Shown: positions 1-8,907, counted from the first letter of the stretch. The stretch: 64,000 bases of DNA from Photobacterium profundum SS9 (GCF_000196255.1 NC_006371.1:1137996-1201995); one strand, 5' to 3'. Notes: a model not told the origin generated them from the sequence alone. A program made the numbers and translations.

Positions 1-278
1 CTTGTGTTGCAGAAGAAGCACTCTTTCGTGGCTACATTCAGCGATTACTCACTCAGCGTTTTAATCCTCTTATTGGTATTGGGATAGCAAGCCTTTTATT
101 TGGTGCTGCACATTTCGCGGGTGGTCCATTATTCATTGTTGTCGCAAGTTTGGCAGGTCTTCTTTATGGTTTGACCTATTACTGGTCAGGAAAGTTAAGT
201 TACGCGATTGCTATTCACTTTGGTTTTAACATGGTGCATTTATTATTTTTCACCTACCCATTAGCAAATAATATCTAA
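1..278 (+). CDS. CPBP-family intramembrane metalloprotease, C-terminal part
   Basis: The window opens inside this gene; the frame is open from base 3 and stops with TAA at 276-278. The visible 91 residues begin with an EExxxR motif (AEEALFRGYIQR), followed by a second histidine in FGAAHFAGG and a third in IHFGFNMVH, the three metal-binding or catalytic signatures of the CPBP (CAAX protease and bacteriocin-processing) family. Two to three hydrophobic segments are present, as expected for the last membrane helices. Family members cleave within the membrane; the substrate cannot be told. The N-terminus lies outside the window. Confidence 0.85.
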   Translation, partial: CVAEEALFRGYIQRLLTQRFNPLIGIGIASLLFGAAHFAGGPLFIVVASLAGLLYGLTYYWSGKLSYAIAIHFGFNMVHLLFFTYPLANNI

Positions 279-373
279 ATAAATACTTTATGAACGAAAT
301 CTGAATAGCAGCCTCACGAATGGTTCAGTTGAAGTGTTGTTTAATAGCAACATCAAAACAAGGAGACGAACTC

Positions 374-766
374 ATGACTAAATTAATTTCTGTAAAAAAT
401 ACTGTTATCGCAATCGCATCTGCAATGATCTTAGTTCCAACACTCGCTTTTGCAGGCGATCATAATGAACAGAAAGGCGCTGTTATTTCTTACTCAGGCC
501 CGATTGATACGGTAACAGTTGCCGAACTACTCGACAGCACAAGCATGTTTACAGAGCGAAATGCAGTTGTTGAAGGTAAGTTGATTAAGCAAATCAATGC
601 CGATACATTCATTTTCAGTGATGGCACGAAAGAAATTCAAGTTGAACTAGACGATGATATTCATTTACCACAAGCAATTGATGCAACGACAAAAGTACGC
701 TTGTTTGGTGAATACGAAGGTGGAAATACCCCTGAAATCGAAGTAGACCGTGTACAAGTATTATAA
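374..766 (+). CDS. BOF (OB-fold) domain periplasmic protein, YgiW/YdeI-like
   Basis: This is a 130-residue exported protein. I chose the ATG at 374 over the upstream one at 320 because AAGGAGACGAA sits just before it and the product then starts with a normal signal peptide (MTKLISVKNTV, hydrophobic core, LAFA before GDHN). The mature part, from about residue 25, resembles the bacterial OB-fold family of E. coli YgiW and YdeI, with strands such as NAVVEGKLIKQI and TKVRLFGEYEG. Relatives are linked to stress tolerance; no ligand can be named. It is a single gene ending before a shared terminator. Confidence 0.85.
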   Translation: MTKLISVKNTVIAIASAMILVPTLAFAGDHNEQKGAVISYSGPIDTVTVAELLDSTSMFTERNAVVEGKLIKQINADTFIFSDGTKEIQVELDDDIHLPQAIDATTKVRLFGEYEGGNTPEIEVDRVQVL

Positions 767-840
767 AGACACGTATACAAGAAAATTAAAGGTAGCCACG
801 TAATATCACATGCACCCAACACGGCTCCGCTTAGCTAATT

Positions 841-886
841 GAATGAAACGCATTAGGTTACTTATAATCTGATGCGTTTTTCATTC
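841..886. terminator. bidirectional Rho-independent terminator
   Basis: GAATGAAACGCATTAG pairs imperfectly with CTGATGCGTTTTTCATTC downstream. It sits between the convergent BOF gene and the ComEA-like gene and has T-rich or A-rich sequence on both sides. Confidence 0.6.
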
Positions 887-906
887 TAAACTACTATACC
901 CAAGTA

Positions 907-1407
907 TTAGTACTTCAGATATTTCTTCATATTACCCACGCTTTTATCACCTAACCCTGGTACTTTGGCTAAATCACTTGCTGATTTAAACTTCCCATTC
1001 TTTTTACGATAATCAACAATTGCTTTCGCTTTCGCATCTCCAATGCCGGGTAGTGAAGCCGCCAGATCTTTCGCAGATGCCGAATTAACATTAACGGCTT
1101 TTAAGTTTTTGGTTACTGCACTTTTTTTCTGTGCATCTTCTAATTGGCGGCTTTCAGTATTGCCGTGCATCTTGGTACTGGTGTTTTGTCTTGAATCATT
1201 ATTAGCCTTTTTGTGTTTGGTTACATCGTCTTTTTTTGCGGTCTCTTTCGCTTTTTTCTTTACGCTATTAATACAATCAGTTTTCTTTTTTGTATCTGAT
1301 TTGTATTTCGTTTCACATTTTTCAATTTGAGCCTTAGTAGTGCTTGTTGTCGCTTGCGTGGTAAAAGGTAGTAAAAACAGTAAGGTGATAAATAATGCCC
1401 GGATCAT
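907..1407 (-). CDS. ComEA-like helix-hairpin-helix exported protein
   Basis: The 166-residue product has a signal peptide (about residues 1-19, ending TTQA), a very lysine-rich middle (about 25-100) and a C-terminal double helix-hairpin-helix domain (about 103-166) with the hallmarks VNVNSASA, LPGIGDAKA and VPGLGDKS. This fold binds DNA without sequence preference; in competent bacteria ComEA pulls incoming DNA into the periplasm. The lysine-rich insert makes it longer than the usual vibrio ComEA of about 100 residues. AGAGCGACA precedes the start. The gene is bracketed by short inverted TATACCCAAG sequences at 895 and 1476. Confidence 0.85.
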   Translation of the reverse strand: MIRALFITLLFLLPFTTQATTSTTKAQIEKCETKYKSDTKKKTDCINSVKKKAKETAKKDDVTKHKKANNDSRQNTSTKMHGNTESRQLEDAQKKSAVTKNLKAVNVNSASAKDLAASLPGIGDAKAKAIVDYRKKNGKFKSASDLAKVPGLGDKSVGNMKKYLKY

Positions 1408-1441
1408 TGTCGCTCTCCCAGAAAAAGCCTTCCTCTAATTA

Positions 1442-1902
1442 AAGACCACTAACCAGAAACATCCACCTTTCGATAACTTGGGTATATTCACCAGAACAAA
1501 ACGAACCAACGCATTCATAAAGTTGCGGTTCCGGGCATTTATTTTTCAATTGTAGGGCTAATCTGGTGCTTACCGCCATTCCGGTTTTCTGGCGTAGACA
1601 TTGAGTGGCTATGGTTAATGTTGATACCAGTGTTATTTTTCTATTATGGGTTATCACGAAAAGTATTCACCATCATGTCTGCGTTTACTCTTGCCTGCGT
1701 GATCGGTATAGAAGTGCTTTTTCAGCTTAGTGTTAATATATTAAACCTAAGCGTTAGTTTATTTCTCATCTTGTGGGTTTTACAATTTATCGGACATAAA
1801 ATTGAAGGGAAAAAGCCGTCGTTTTTCGAAGATTTACAATTTTTATTAATTGGTCCAGCGTGGATCTTTGCCTTCTTTATCCCGCTTTCTGATTCGAAAT
1901 AA
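1442..1902 (+). pseudogene. DUF962/Mpo1-like membrane protein, broken near its N-terminus
   Basis: From about 1486 the frame encodes HQNKTNQRIHKVAVPGIYF and then four hydrophobic stretches, matching the Mpo1-like (YGL010w, DUF962) family. A family member should start about 20 residues earlier, but the frame has stops at 1450 and 1474 and no ATG before 1618, which lies past the first membrane helix. The neighbouring frame at 1442-1483 reads KTTNQ...FDNLG, a believable N-terminus, so one base appears lost near 1484; even that frame lacks a start codon. The 13 bases at 1473-1485 equal the end of the repeat element of this genome. Yeast Mpo1 is a fatty-acid alpha-dioxygenase; activity here is unlikely. 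Confidence 0.6.
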
Positions 1903-1935
1903 ACCTAATTACACCCAATCAGCATAACCAGAATG

Positions 1936-1963
1936 AAAAACGCAGCGATAACTAGTCGCTGCG
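1936..1963 (-). terminator. Rho-independent terminator of the alpha/beta hydrolase gene
   Basis: CGCAGCGA at 1941 pairs with TCGCTGCG at 1956-1963 around a short loop. On the minus strand the stem is followed by TTTTTC. Confidence 0.75.
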
Positions 1964-2004
1964 CTTGCTTATCTCTTATATGTGCTTTAGACGTTTACAT
2001 AAAA

Positions 2005-2820
2005 CTAGGCGTGCACATCATTCATAAAGCTTAATAGCTTCTCAGTAACAACAGCTGGCTGTTCTAAGTTACAAATATGACCCGCATTTTGTACAACAAA
2101 GAACTGGCTGCCATCAATCGCATCATGCATAAGCTGAGCTTCTAGTGGAGGACGTGGCATATCTTGTACACCAACCACAACAAGCGTTGGTAAGGTTAAT
2201 TGCTCAACATCATCAAACGTATCACGACGGCCAAACACCATACGACCAATATTGGTTACATCAACAGCCTGTTGACCTTTGATTGATGATAAGTGCTCTC
2301 GGAATTTTGCCACCAGCGCTGGATTTGCTTGTTCAGCATTACGTGCAAAAAACATTGGCGTAATAACATCGATCATTGGTTCTGGAACATGTTGAACCTG
2401 AGCAATAGTATCTAACATAGCGAAATATTTCGCGTGCATCACTTCTGGCTCAAAACCAATAAAAGTATCCATTAATACTAATGACTTGGTACGCTCTGGT
2501 GCAATAAGCGCTAATTCTGCCCCCCACATACCGCCAACAGACAAGCCTATAATTGAGAATGAATCAATCTGAAGGTGATCAAGTAAACTTAACACATCGC
2601 GGGCATAATCTTGTAAGTTTTGCGTTTTTTGTGGTGCTCCATCTGAGCGACCATGGCTCCATAGATCTGGAACAATGCAACGATAATACAGGCTCAATAC
2701 CTCTAACTGAGGTGCCCACATTTCGTTATCCCACAAATAACTATGACCTAAAACCAGAACAGGACCTTCACCTATATCCACATAATGCATGGTTTGGGTG
2801 TCAATAGTAAACGTATTCAT
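2005..2820 (-). CDS. alpha/beta-fold hydrolase
   Basis: This 271-residue soluble enzyme has the complete hydrolase triad: nucleophile Ser94 in GLSVGG, an acid in VVGVQDMPRPP (about residue 226) and His in QNAGHICNLEQP (about 250). The oxyanion region GHSYLWDNEMW lies near residue 25. The layout resembles 3-oxoadipate enol-lactonase and related esterases, but no pathway gene is adjacent, so the substrate is open. There is no signal peptide, so it should be cytoplasmic. It appears to be a single gene with its own terminator; the MATE gene upstream on the same strand ends 103 bases before it. Confidence 0.85.
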   Translation of the reverse strand: MNTFTIDTQTMHYVDIGEGPVLVLGHSYLWDNEMWAPQLEVLSLYYRCIVPDLWSHGRSDGAPQKTQNLQDYARDVLSLLDHLQIDSFSIIGLSVGGMWGAELALIAPERTKSLVLMDTFIGFEPEVMHAKYFAMLDTIAQVQHVPEPMIDVITPMFFARNAEQANPALVAKFREHLSSIKGQQAVDVTNIGRMVFGRRDTFDDVEQLTLPTLVVVGVQDMPRPPLEAQLMHDAIDGSQFFVVQNAGHICNLEQPAVVTEKLLSFMNDVHA

Positions 2821-2922
2821 TAGCTAATCCTTTTTCTTGTCATTTTGTTATTTATTTTAAGCACATACTAGCAGCTCAACAGTAAAAAACTCATCGGCTC
2901 TCTAATAAATAATCTTCAAGCA

Positions 2923-4272
2923 TTATTCTGTACAGTACTTACGTATAGCGACATTAATTCCTTGTTGATAAAGCACCCATGCCATAATGCCAGCAGCAAA
3001 GTTGCCCACCATAGCACCGATGAATAAACCATTAAGCCCCAACAATTGCGTTCCAAGCCACAGTAAGGGTAAGAAACAAACAAATAGGCGTAAACCTGAT
3101 ATCAATAAAGCACGCATTGGCAATGCAAGTGCATTACAAATCGATACCATCAACATACAAATACCCAATGAGCCTAAACTGATAGGCACCCAAGTAAGAT
3201 GTATGAGCAACACACTTCTCACTGATTCCTCACTTGTAAGCAGTTCAGCTAAATAAGGTGAAGCAATAAACAATACCGCTGCAACGGCCAACTGCCAGCC
3301 CAATAGAAACTTAATACTAATGTTAACCAACGATTTAATTCGATGAATGTCTTTTTCACCGAGCATTCGACCGACCATTGGGGGCATCGACATAGTGAGA
3401 GCTAACACCACAACAATGGAAAAGAATTCTAACCGCGAGCCTAGTGCCCATGCAGCAACCGTTGCCGCGCCAAAGCTGGCGACTAGTTTCGTTGCAAACA
3501 TCGAAGACAGTGGTGGTAATAGCTGACTTAACATTGCAGGTGCCATTATATTACCCAGCTCTTTTATTGATGCGGGAATATCGAGCCCTTCAAATTGAAA
3601 GCTCATCCAATGCCGTTTAATGACTAAGGGGAAAACGGCCAGCATTCCGATACCAAATGCGACAATCGTAGCCCATGCAGCCCCCACTAAACCCATATCA
3701 AAGGTGAATATAAACAGAGGATCCAGCAGCATATTCAAAATACTGGTTACCACCATCATTATGCCTGGTAGCATGGTATTGCCATTAGCACGGCACAGAC
3801 TGTAAGCAAAATAAAGCATCGCCCCAGTCCAAGAGCTGCCTAGCCATACTGGCCAATAAGCATCAATAACAGGGTAAACATTCAAAGGAGCATCAAGCAG
3901 GTTTAGTACTGGACCACGAAGTAACCAAATAAGCCAGCAGATGGCAAATACACCAATACCACCCGTTATCACAACTAACCCACCAAGTTGTTTGGCTCGT
4001 TCTGGTTCATTGGCTCCTAACACCCGAGAAATCAGTGAAGTTGTTGCAATACCTAAACCGACTTGAAGACCAATAATCACCATTTGCATCGGTAAGGTAA
4101 ACCCTTGAGCCGCAAGAGGTAGTACACCGAGCTGACCGATAAACGCACTATCAACAAGCTGAAAACTCAACAACGAAAGTACGCCAAATAGCATTGGCCA
4201 TGTCATTTTAAATAGCTGACGAGCAAGTTCAGACTGAGAGATTGGCGCTGATGATACCGTTTGTGAATACAT
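2923..4272 (-). CDS. MATE-family multidrug/toxin efflux transporter
   Basis: The 449-residue protein has about 12 hydrophobic segments arranged as two similar halves, and the N-terminal stretch MTWPMLFGVLSLLSFQLVDSA followed by FIGQLGVLPLAAQG typical of MATE exporters. These couple Na+ or H+ influx to export of cationic drugs or other small molecules from the inner membrane. Length is normal. The cell's substrate cannot be read from sequence. The MazG-like gene lies 142 bases upstream on the same strand, with a hairpin between them, so the two are probably separate units. Confidence 0.9.
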   Translation of the reverse strand: MYSQTVSSAPISQSELARQLFKMTWPMLFGVLSLLSFQLVDSAFIGQLGVLPLAAQGFTLPMQMVIIGLQVGLGIATTSLISRVLGANEPERAKQLGGLVVITGGIGVFAICWLIWLLRGPVLNLLDAPLNVYPVIDAYWPVWLGSSWTGAMLYFAYSLCRANGNTMLPGIMMVVTSILNMLLDPLFIFTFDMGLVGAAWATIVAFGIGMLAVFPLVIKRHWMSFQFEGLDIPASIKELGNIMAPAMLSQLLPPLSSMFATKLVASFGAATVAAWALGSRLEFFSIVVVLALTMSMPPMVGRMLGEKDIHRIKSLVNISIKFLLGWQLAVAAVLFIASPYLAELLTSEESVRSVLLIHLTWVPISLGSLGICMLMVSICNALALPMRALLISGLRLFVCFLPLLWLGTQLLGLNGLFIGAMVGNFAAGIMAWVLYQQGINVAIRKYCTE

Positions 4273-4352
4273 GGTTTTATTACTGGGGAAGAATTAGCTG
4301 GGTAGTTTACGGGGTTTGAAGAAATACCTAAAGAAGAAATAAAAGAGAAACG

Positions 4353-4387
4353 CCTTCTACTTATCATCAAAATGAGTAAGTAGAAGG
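4353..4387 (-). terminator. hairpin, probable terminator of the MazG-like gene
   Basis: CCTTCTACTTA pairs perfectly with TAAGTAGAAGG (11 bp, 13-base loop). On the minus strand it is followed by a T-rich but interrupted stretch (CGTTTCTCTTTTA). Confidence 0.5.
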
Positions 4388-4414
4388 AAATAGCAGCGTT
4401 ATTTAACTGTTGAA

Positions 4415-4994
4415 TTAACGAACAACTAACTTAACGAGATCGGCTGGGCGATAGTAAACAGATTTTAATACTTTACCCTGACGAATGATTTTACCATTTA
4501 AATCAATATCTTTTGCACATTTAGCAATGATGTAAGCGCCTTTCTGGCTGCCCGTAATCTCTACACCTTGCGTCGCGTAATGTTTTTGGGTATCGTGTAA
4601 ATTCAGATTCATCCCGGCACACTTTGCTCATGTTGCTTGAATGCACTTCATCCCAACATGCGACAAAATCGATCTCTAAACGTTCTGCAACTTGAAGAAG
4701 CAAATCAATAAGGTAGCTAATACCAATATTGTCTTCTACTTTCTTTTCGCCAAGATGAACTAAACGCCCCATTAATACATAGATTGAATCAACAATCGCA
4801 TCTGCTTGCTCAACCAATGAATCAGCTTCTGCTAACTCAGTTAGCTCTTCAACGGCCAATGATGTGTGCAAGGTATCGCTTTTGTCGTTCATTGTTTCTG
4901 GCGATTCAATATCTAAATCGAAAGTACTGCGAAACTCATGAATGTCACGGTAAAGGTGGTCATAAAGGGGTTGTTCAAGCACAGAGAGTTTCAT
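4415..4994 (-). pseudogene. MazG/PRA-PH-superfamily nucleotide pyrophosphohydrolase, frameshifted
   Basis: The gene is in two overlapping frames. Residues 1 to about 125 of the first frame (from 4994) show the all-alpha NTP pyrophosphatase core: EELTELAEADSLVEQADAIV gives the ExxE...ExxD metal site, and the family ending HSSNMSKVCRDES follows. The protein should then continue as HDTQKHYATQGVE and KVLKSVYYRPADL, which sits in the other frame ending at 4415. Joining the frames needs removal of one base near 4599-4605. Family members hydrolyse nucleoside triphosphates to monophosphate and pyrophosphate in house-cleaning roles. The metal-binding core lies before the break, so a partial product could still fold. 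Confidence 0.8.
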
Positions 4995-5186
4995 TCAAGG
5001 TTCCTTGTTTCAAAGATAAGCGTAGCTGCCATTGAAATGAGCTCAATAGACAATAAAAGCTAGACTGACAATTCAACATCTAACTCGCTAACAAGAAGGG
5101 AATACTAATGGAATCTGCCTTCATATACAAAGCCTATTAACAATAGAAATACAGCGCTAGCGGTCACTTAAATAACAAAGAGCAAT

Positions 5187-5217
5187 AAAACGGATAGCGT
5201 ATTTTGCTATCCGTTTA
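5187..5217 (-). terminator. Rho-independent terminator of the HAD hydrolase gene
   Basis: CGGATAGC pairs with GCTATCCG around a 7-base loop, flanked by AAAA and TTT; on the minus strand the stem runs into TTTTATTG. Confidence 0.75.
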
Positions 5218-5245
5218 TAGTTCGTACAATTTGCGCAATTGTCGG

Positions 5246-6037
5246 TTAACGACGTTTCATATCAAGTAACTGCTTGGCAAACTCGGCAAAACCAAAACCA
5301 CCAGGTTGGTTCATGACTATAGAAGGGTGATGACTCAGCTTATCCCAGTAATGTTGTATATTGGCAACCCCTACTGTTTTAGGCAATGCCTCAAACATAA
5401 GTTGATCATTCATTGAATCACCCACATAACAAGACAGGTTTAGTATCTCGTATTTTGATAATCCCTTTTCTGCTAGATATTGTAACGAAGTCGCTTTTTT
5501 CGAATGCTCGCCATACCACGCATTAATATGAATCGAACTGGCGGTTGCATGTGCGCCTAACGCATGAATTTTAGCTACCACCTCTTCAATTATCGCATCA
5601 TCAACACGCGGACGATTCTGCCCAATATCAATCGCGACTTCGCATAAACGGTATGACTGATCGAGTGTTAAATTAAGATCTGGATAGTCAGTTAAAATCG
5701 CGAGAACTTGCTGCTTCAGTTTCGTTTGCTGTTGCTCTATTTCATTCATTGTACGATCGGCACGGAGGGTTAAATAACCATCCTGCTTTTCCATAATGAA
5801 TGCGCCGTTTTCGCCCAGAACAGCATCAACAGGCCATAGCTGAGCAATATGATCACACCACCCTGCACAAGCACCCGTAACAGCCACCACTTTGATACCG
5901 GCTTGCTGTAATTCAGCCAATGCTATCAAGGTTTCTGGCGGTAATTTACCTTGCCATGTTAGTGTGTCATCAACGTCGGTTAATACCCATTCCACATTAC
6001 TCCAATCAGGAGTTAATTCGTTTTGTACCGAATTCAT
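5246..6037 (-). CDS. HAD-superfamily (class IIB) phosphatase
   Basis: The catalytic motif I is DVDDTLT, with nucleophile and acid/base aspartates, near residue 20. Motif II is VVAVTGACAG, a lysine follows in EHSKKATS, and motif IV is GDSMNDQLMFE. A large insert between motifs II and III marks the Cof/IIB type, which dephosphorylates small sugar or nucleotide phosphates. I prefer the ATG at 6037 over 6046 because GAGG lies 8 bases before it. The 263-residue length is normal. It is a monocistronic, probably cytoplasmic enzyme with no neighbour hinting at its substrate. Confidence 0.85.
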   Translation of the reverse strand: MNSVQNELTPDWSNVEWVLTDVDDTLTWQGKLPPETLIALAELQQAGIKVVAVTGACAGWCDHIAQLWPVDAVLGENGAFIMEKQDGYLTLRADRTMNEIEQQQTKLKQQVLAILTDYPDLNLTLDQSYRLCEVAIDIGQNRPRVDDAIIEEVVAKIHALGAHATASSIHINAWYGEHSKKATSLQYLAEKGLSKYEILNLSCYVGDSMNDQLMFEALPKTVGVANIQHYWDKLSHHPSIVMNQPGGFGFAEFAKQLLDMKRR

Positions 6038-6224
6038 TTCATACACCTCGAATACTCAAAGTAAATTCGGCACAACATCACCAAGCTTTCTGAATAAGTT
6101 AAAATCATTAACACCGTTAATAGTGCTAGTAGCAGCTGCTAGAACTGCGATTAGACTTTATTGTTAAGATCGTACTTTCATCATGGAAAATAGACGTACT
6201 TCTATACTAGCCTTTAATTGTTAT

Positions 6225-6490
6225 TATACCCAAGCTACCTCAAGATGCAGGATTCAGAGTGATCTCAGCGTGTTTAATTCAAGGAAAATGTGTGTAGGAA
6301 TGGCATTCCCTTTCAAACACATTTGACACAGAAGTAAATACGCTGAATCACTCCCGAAGGGCGAGTTTTGTTGGGCTCTATGCGGTGTTACTTATTTTCG
6401 ACGTAGAGCCACTAGGTCTATAAATCAGCGCCTTGCCTAGAGCACAACAAATTCTCGCTGAAACGAGCATCTTGAGGTAACTTGGGTATA
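6225..6490. mobile_element. 266-bp MITE-like repeat, full copy 1
   Basis: The element starts TATACCCAAGCTACCTCAAG and ends with the near reverse complement (CTTGAGGTAACTTGGGTATA). A second copy of the same length lies at 56475-56740 with about a dozen differences. Inside, GAGTGATCTCAGCGT and ACGCTGAATCACTC form a second nested inverted repeat. It encodes no convincing protein and carries no transposase, so it would depend on an enzyme elsewhere. The outermost TA on both sides could be a duplicated TA target. It occupies most of the 646-base gap between the HAD and glycerophosphodiesterase genes. Confidence 0.85.
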
Positions 6491-6683
6491 GGAGTATGCG
6501 TGTAAAATACTACACTCATATGAACATTTAAATTCATCATGTGAAAATTGTGCAATTACGGCGACAAAACAAGAAAATCTACACAGTAGATTGCATAGTT
6601 TCACAAAATCAGCATTCATATTTCTGTAACCTTCAACTTTTAAAGTTGTTAAATATTCAAATAAACATTCACTGGATAGCATC

Positions 6684-7387
6684 ATGATTACAGGTCACCG
6701 TGGTGCGGCGGCACTTGCGCCAGAAAATACACTTTCGGCCATTCAAAAAGCCGTCGAATCGGGGATTGAATGGGTAGAAATAGATACGCAGCTTAGTGCG
6801 GACAACATCCCAGTTATCGTTCACGATAAAACAGTAAAACGTTGCTCCAATGGTAAAGGTTGCGTGGGTGAACTAACACTTGCCGAGCTAAAAGCGTTAG
6901 ATGTTGGCAGCTGGTTTTCAAATGAATTCGCAGGTGAAACTATACCGACACTAGAAGAAACCCTTCTTGCTTGCAAAAAAATGGTTTAAATATGAATCTT
7001 GAAATAAAAATTCATAACGAACATGAAGTAAAACCTTTGGTTGAAAAGGTAGTAGAAACAGTTAAACGTCTGAATTTTCCTATCAAAAAACTGTTATTTT
7101 CAAGTTTCTCGCACACAGCGTTAGCATACTGCCAAGATTTATACCCTGAAGTACGTCGCGGTTTTGTTACAAAGCATAAACCGTCCAATATGCTAGACAC
7201 CATCAAACCGCTCAATCTTTATAGCCTGCATATTGATCACCGCATACTTAATGAAACACTGGCTAAATCGATCAAAGAGATGGGGTTAATCTTAATGATT
7301 TGGACCTTAAACGACCCAAAGAAAGTCGATAAATATACAGCATGGGGTGTTGATAACATCATTACAGATACACCCAACGTATTTTAG
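6684..7387 (+). pseudogene. ugpQ: glycerophosphodiester phosphodiesterase, frame broken at an A7 run
   Basis: Frame 1 from 6684 encodes the start of a GDPD enzyme: ITGHRGAAALAPENT with the catalytic HR, EIDTQLSADNIPVIVHD with metal ligands E, D and catalytic H, and SWFSNEF. It reaches a stop at 6987-6989. The rest (NLEIKI, VDNIITDTP) continues in another frame to 7387. The switch is at a run of seven A bases near 6974-6981; one extra A, or a -1 slip of the ribosome on the run, gives CKKNGLNMNLEIKI and a product of about 235 residues, close to the cytoplasmic UgpQ length. The enzyme cleaves glycerophosphodiesters to glycerol-3-phosphate. Confidence 0.8.
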
Positions 7388-7614
7388 CTAGATATAAAAA
7401 CACCTACCACTTTAGGGTAAGCACGTGCTTCTACATCACTTCTAGCACGTCATCAACACCCATTTACGCATCATTACTTTACAAAATCATAATGATGGGA
7501 ATTATTCAGAATTGCCTATTATATGCACCCACGCCTCAATGCTCATATGTTTCACCACAATTGAGGTAAATAATAATTCACGAAAAGCCTAAGAGTATTA
7601 GGAGCACATAATAC

Positions 7615-8898
7615 ATGTCAGTCTACGACACCATCTGCATCATCGCTGCAGTTGCCGTCTTCATCTCGCTGTTCAACCACCGTGTGGGGAAGTTTCAAAC
7701 CACCATCGCCATCACCGGTTGGTCTGTCATCATCTCACTTGCGTTACTGTTTTTGAGTAACATGAATTATATTCCGCTCAATAAAGAACACGAGCTGATT
7801 AATATAATTCAAAACATTCAATTTGATGACTTCCTGTTAAAAGGCGTTCTTGGATTTCTACTGTTTGGCGGCGCATTAAATATAAAATTACCACACCTTA
7901 AAGATCAAAAATTCGAAATTACCATTCTTGCTCTTGCCAGTACTCTTTTCTCGACATTTTTCATTGGTACGGTGTTGTGGCTACTCTTCTCGTTAGTCGG
8001 CATCAACATGGCCTTTATTCATTGTTGTTTATTTGGCGCGCTTATTTCACCTACCGACCCGATTGCTGTATTAGCCATTGTCAAAAAGATGAATGCTCCA
8101 CAGCGTGTTTCGACTCAAATCGAAGGCGAATCATTATTTAATGATGGTATAGGCTTGGTCATTTTTGTTACTTTGTTCGAAGTCGCTTTTGGTGAAACTG
8201 CACCAACTGTATCTAGCACAATTGCCCTTTTTACCCATGAAGCATTAGGCGGTATCGCTTTCGGCTTAGTACTGGGTTTAGTTTTTCATTACTTAATCAA
8301 GCATTCACACGACAGTATGATGCGCTTGATTCTTACCATGCTAATTCCAACCAGTGGGTATGTTTTAGGTCAACACTTAGGGGTATCCGCACCGCTTGCT
8401 ATGGTTGTTTCTGGCATCATGATTGGGAACTGGACGCGTAACAGTATTGCTGAAGATGAATCAAATCAACTTAATCACTTATGGGAACTGGCAGATGAGA
8501 TTCTAAACGCCATTCTGTTCTTGTTAATCGGTTTAATTATGCTGACATTCAGTTTTCATTATATCGATATTGTGGCTGTCGCTATCGCGATTCCACTTGT
8601 GCTGTGCAGCCGTTATCTCAGTGTAAAAATAGCTTACCTAGGCTTTAATCGATACCGCACGTATAACCCAGAATCCATCAAAATTCTTACTTGGGGTGGC
8701 TTACGTGGTGGCTTAGCCTTAGCGATGGCGATGGCAATTCCATCTGGTATTGCGACGGGGTTCAGTCCAGAAATAGATGTTAAAGAAATTATCGTATTAA
8801 TGACTTATGCCGTGGTTGTCTTCTCGATTATTATTCAAGGTTCAACCATTACCCCAATGATCCACAAAGCGAAAGAACTTGAAAAAACAGGTTACTAA
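7615..8898 (+). CDS. CPA1-family Na+(K+)/H+ antiporter, NhaP-like
   Basis: This 427-residue inner-membrane protein has about 12 hydrophobic segments and the two hallmark motifs of the CPA1 monovalent cation/proton antiporters: ISPTDPIAVLAI (about residues 143-154) and EGESLFNDGIG (about 170-180), whose acidic residues carry ions. A later WGGLRGGLALAMAMAIP also fits. It would exchange cytoplasmic Na+ or K+ for protons, useful for a marine cell. GTATTAGGAGCACATAATAC supplies a ribosome site. A 35-residue membrane peptide begins 10 bases after its stop and is probably co-transcribed. Confidence 0.92.
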   Translation: MSVYDTICIIAAVAVFISLFNHRVGKFQTTIAITGWSVIISLALLFLSNMNYIPLNKEHELINIIQNIQFDDFLLKGVLGFLLFGGALNIKLPHLKDQKFEITILALASTLFSTFFIGTVLWLLFSLVGINMAFIHCCLFGALISPTDPIAVLAIVKKMNAPQRVSTQIEGESLFNDGIGLVIFVTLFEVAFGETAPTVSSTIALFTHEALGGIAFGLVLGLVFHYLIKHSHDSMMRLILTMLIPTSGYVLGQHLGVSAPLAMVVSGIMIGNWTRNSIAEDESNQLNHLWELADEILNAILFLLIGLIMLTFSFHYIDIVAVAIAIPLVLCSRYLSVKIAYLGFNRYRTYNPESIKILTWGGLRGGLALAMAMAIPSGIATGFSPEIDVKEIIVLMTYAVVVFSIIIQGSTITPMIHKAKELEKTGY

Positions 8899-8907
8899 GG
8901 AGCAAAG

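Noticed and set aside
1043..1330. 95-residue phenylalanine-rich plus-strand ORF
   Set aside because: It is the antisense shadow of the lysine-rich part of the ComEA-like gene.
1439..1657. 72-residue minus-strand ORF
   Set aside because: It is antisense to the Mpo1-like frame, whose codons encode a conserved family; the ORF itself resembles nothing.
6225..6490. The 266-bp repeat as an insertion sequence
   Set aside because: It contains no transposase or other coding sequence, so it is at most a non-autonomous element.
6437..6685. 82-residue minus-strand ORF
   Set aside because: It begins inside the coding start of ugpQ and ends within the repeat element; it has no ribosome site.
7419..7430. 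AAGCACGTGCTT palindrome in the ugpQ-antiporter gap
   Set aside because: It is short, 185 bases from the antiporter start and has no partner site, so no role can be supported.
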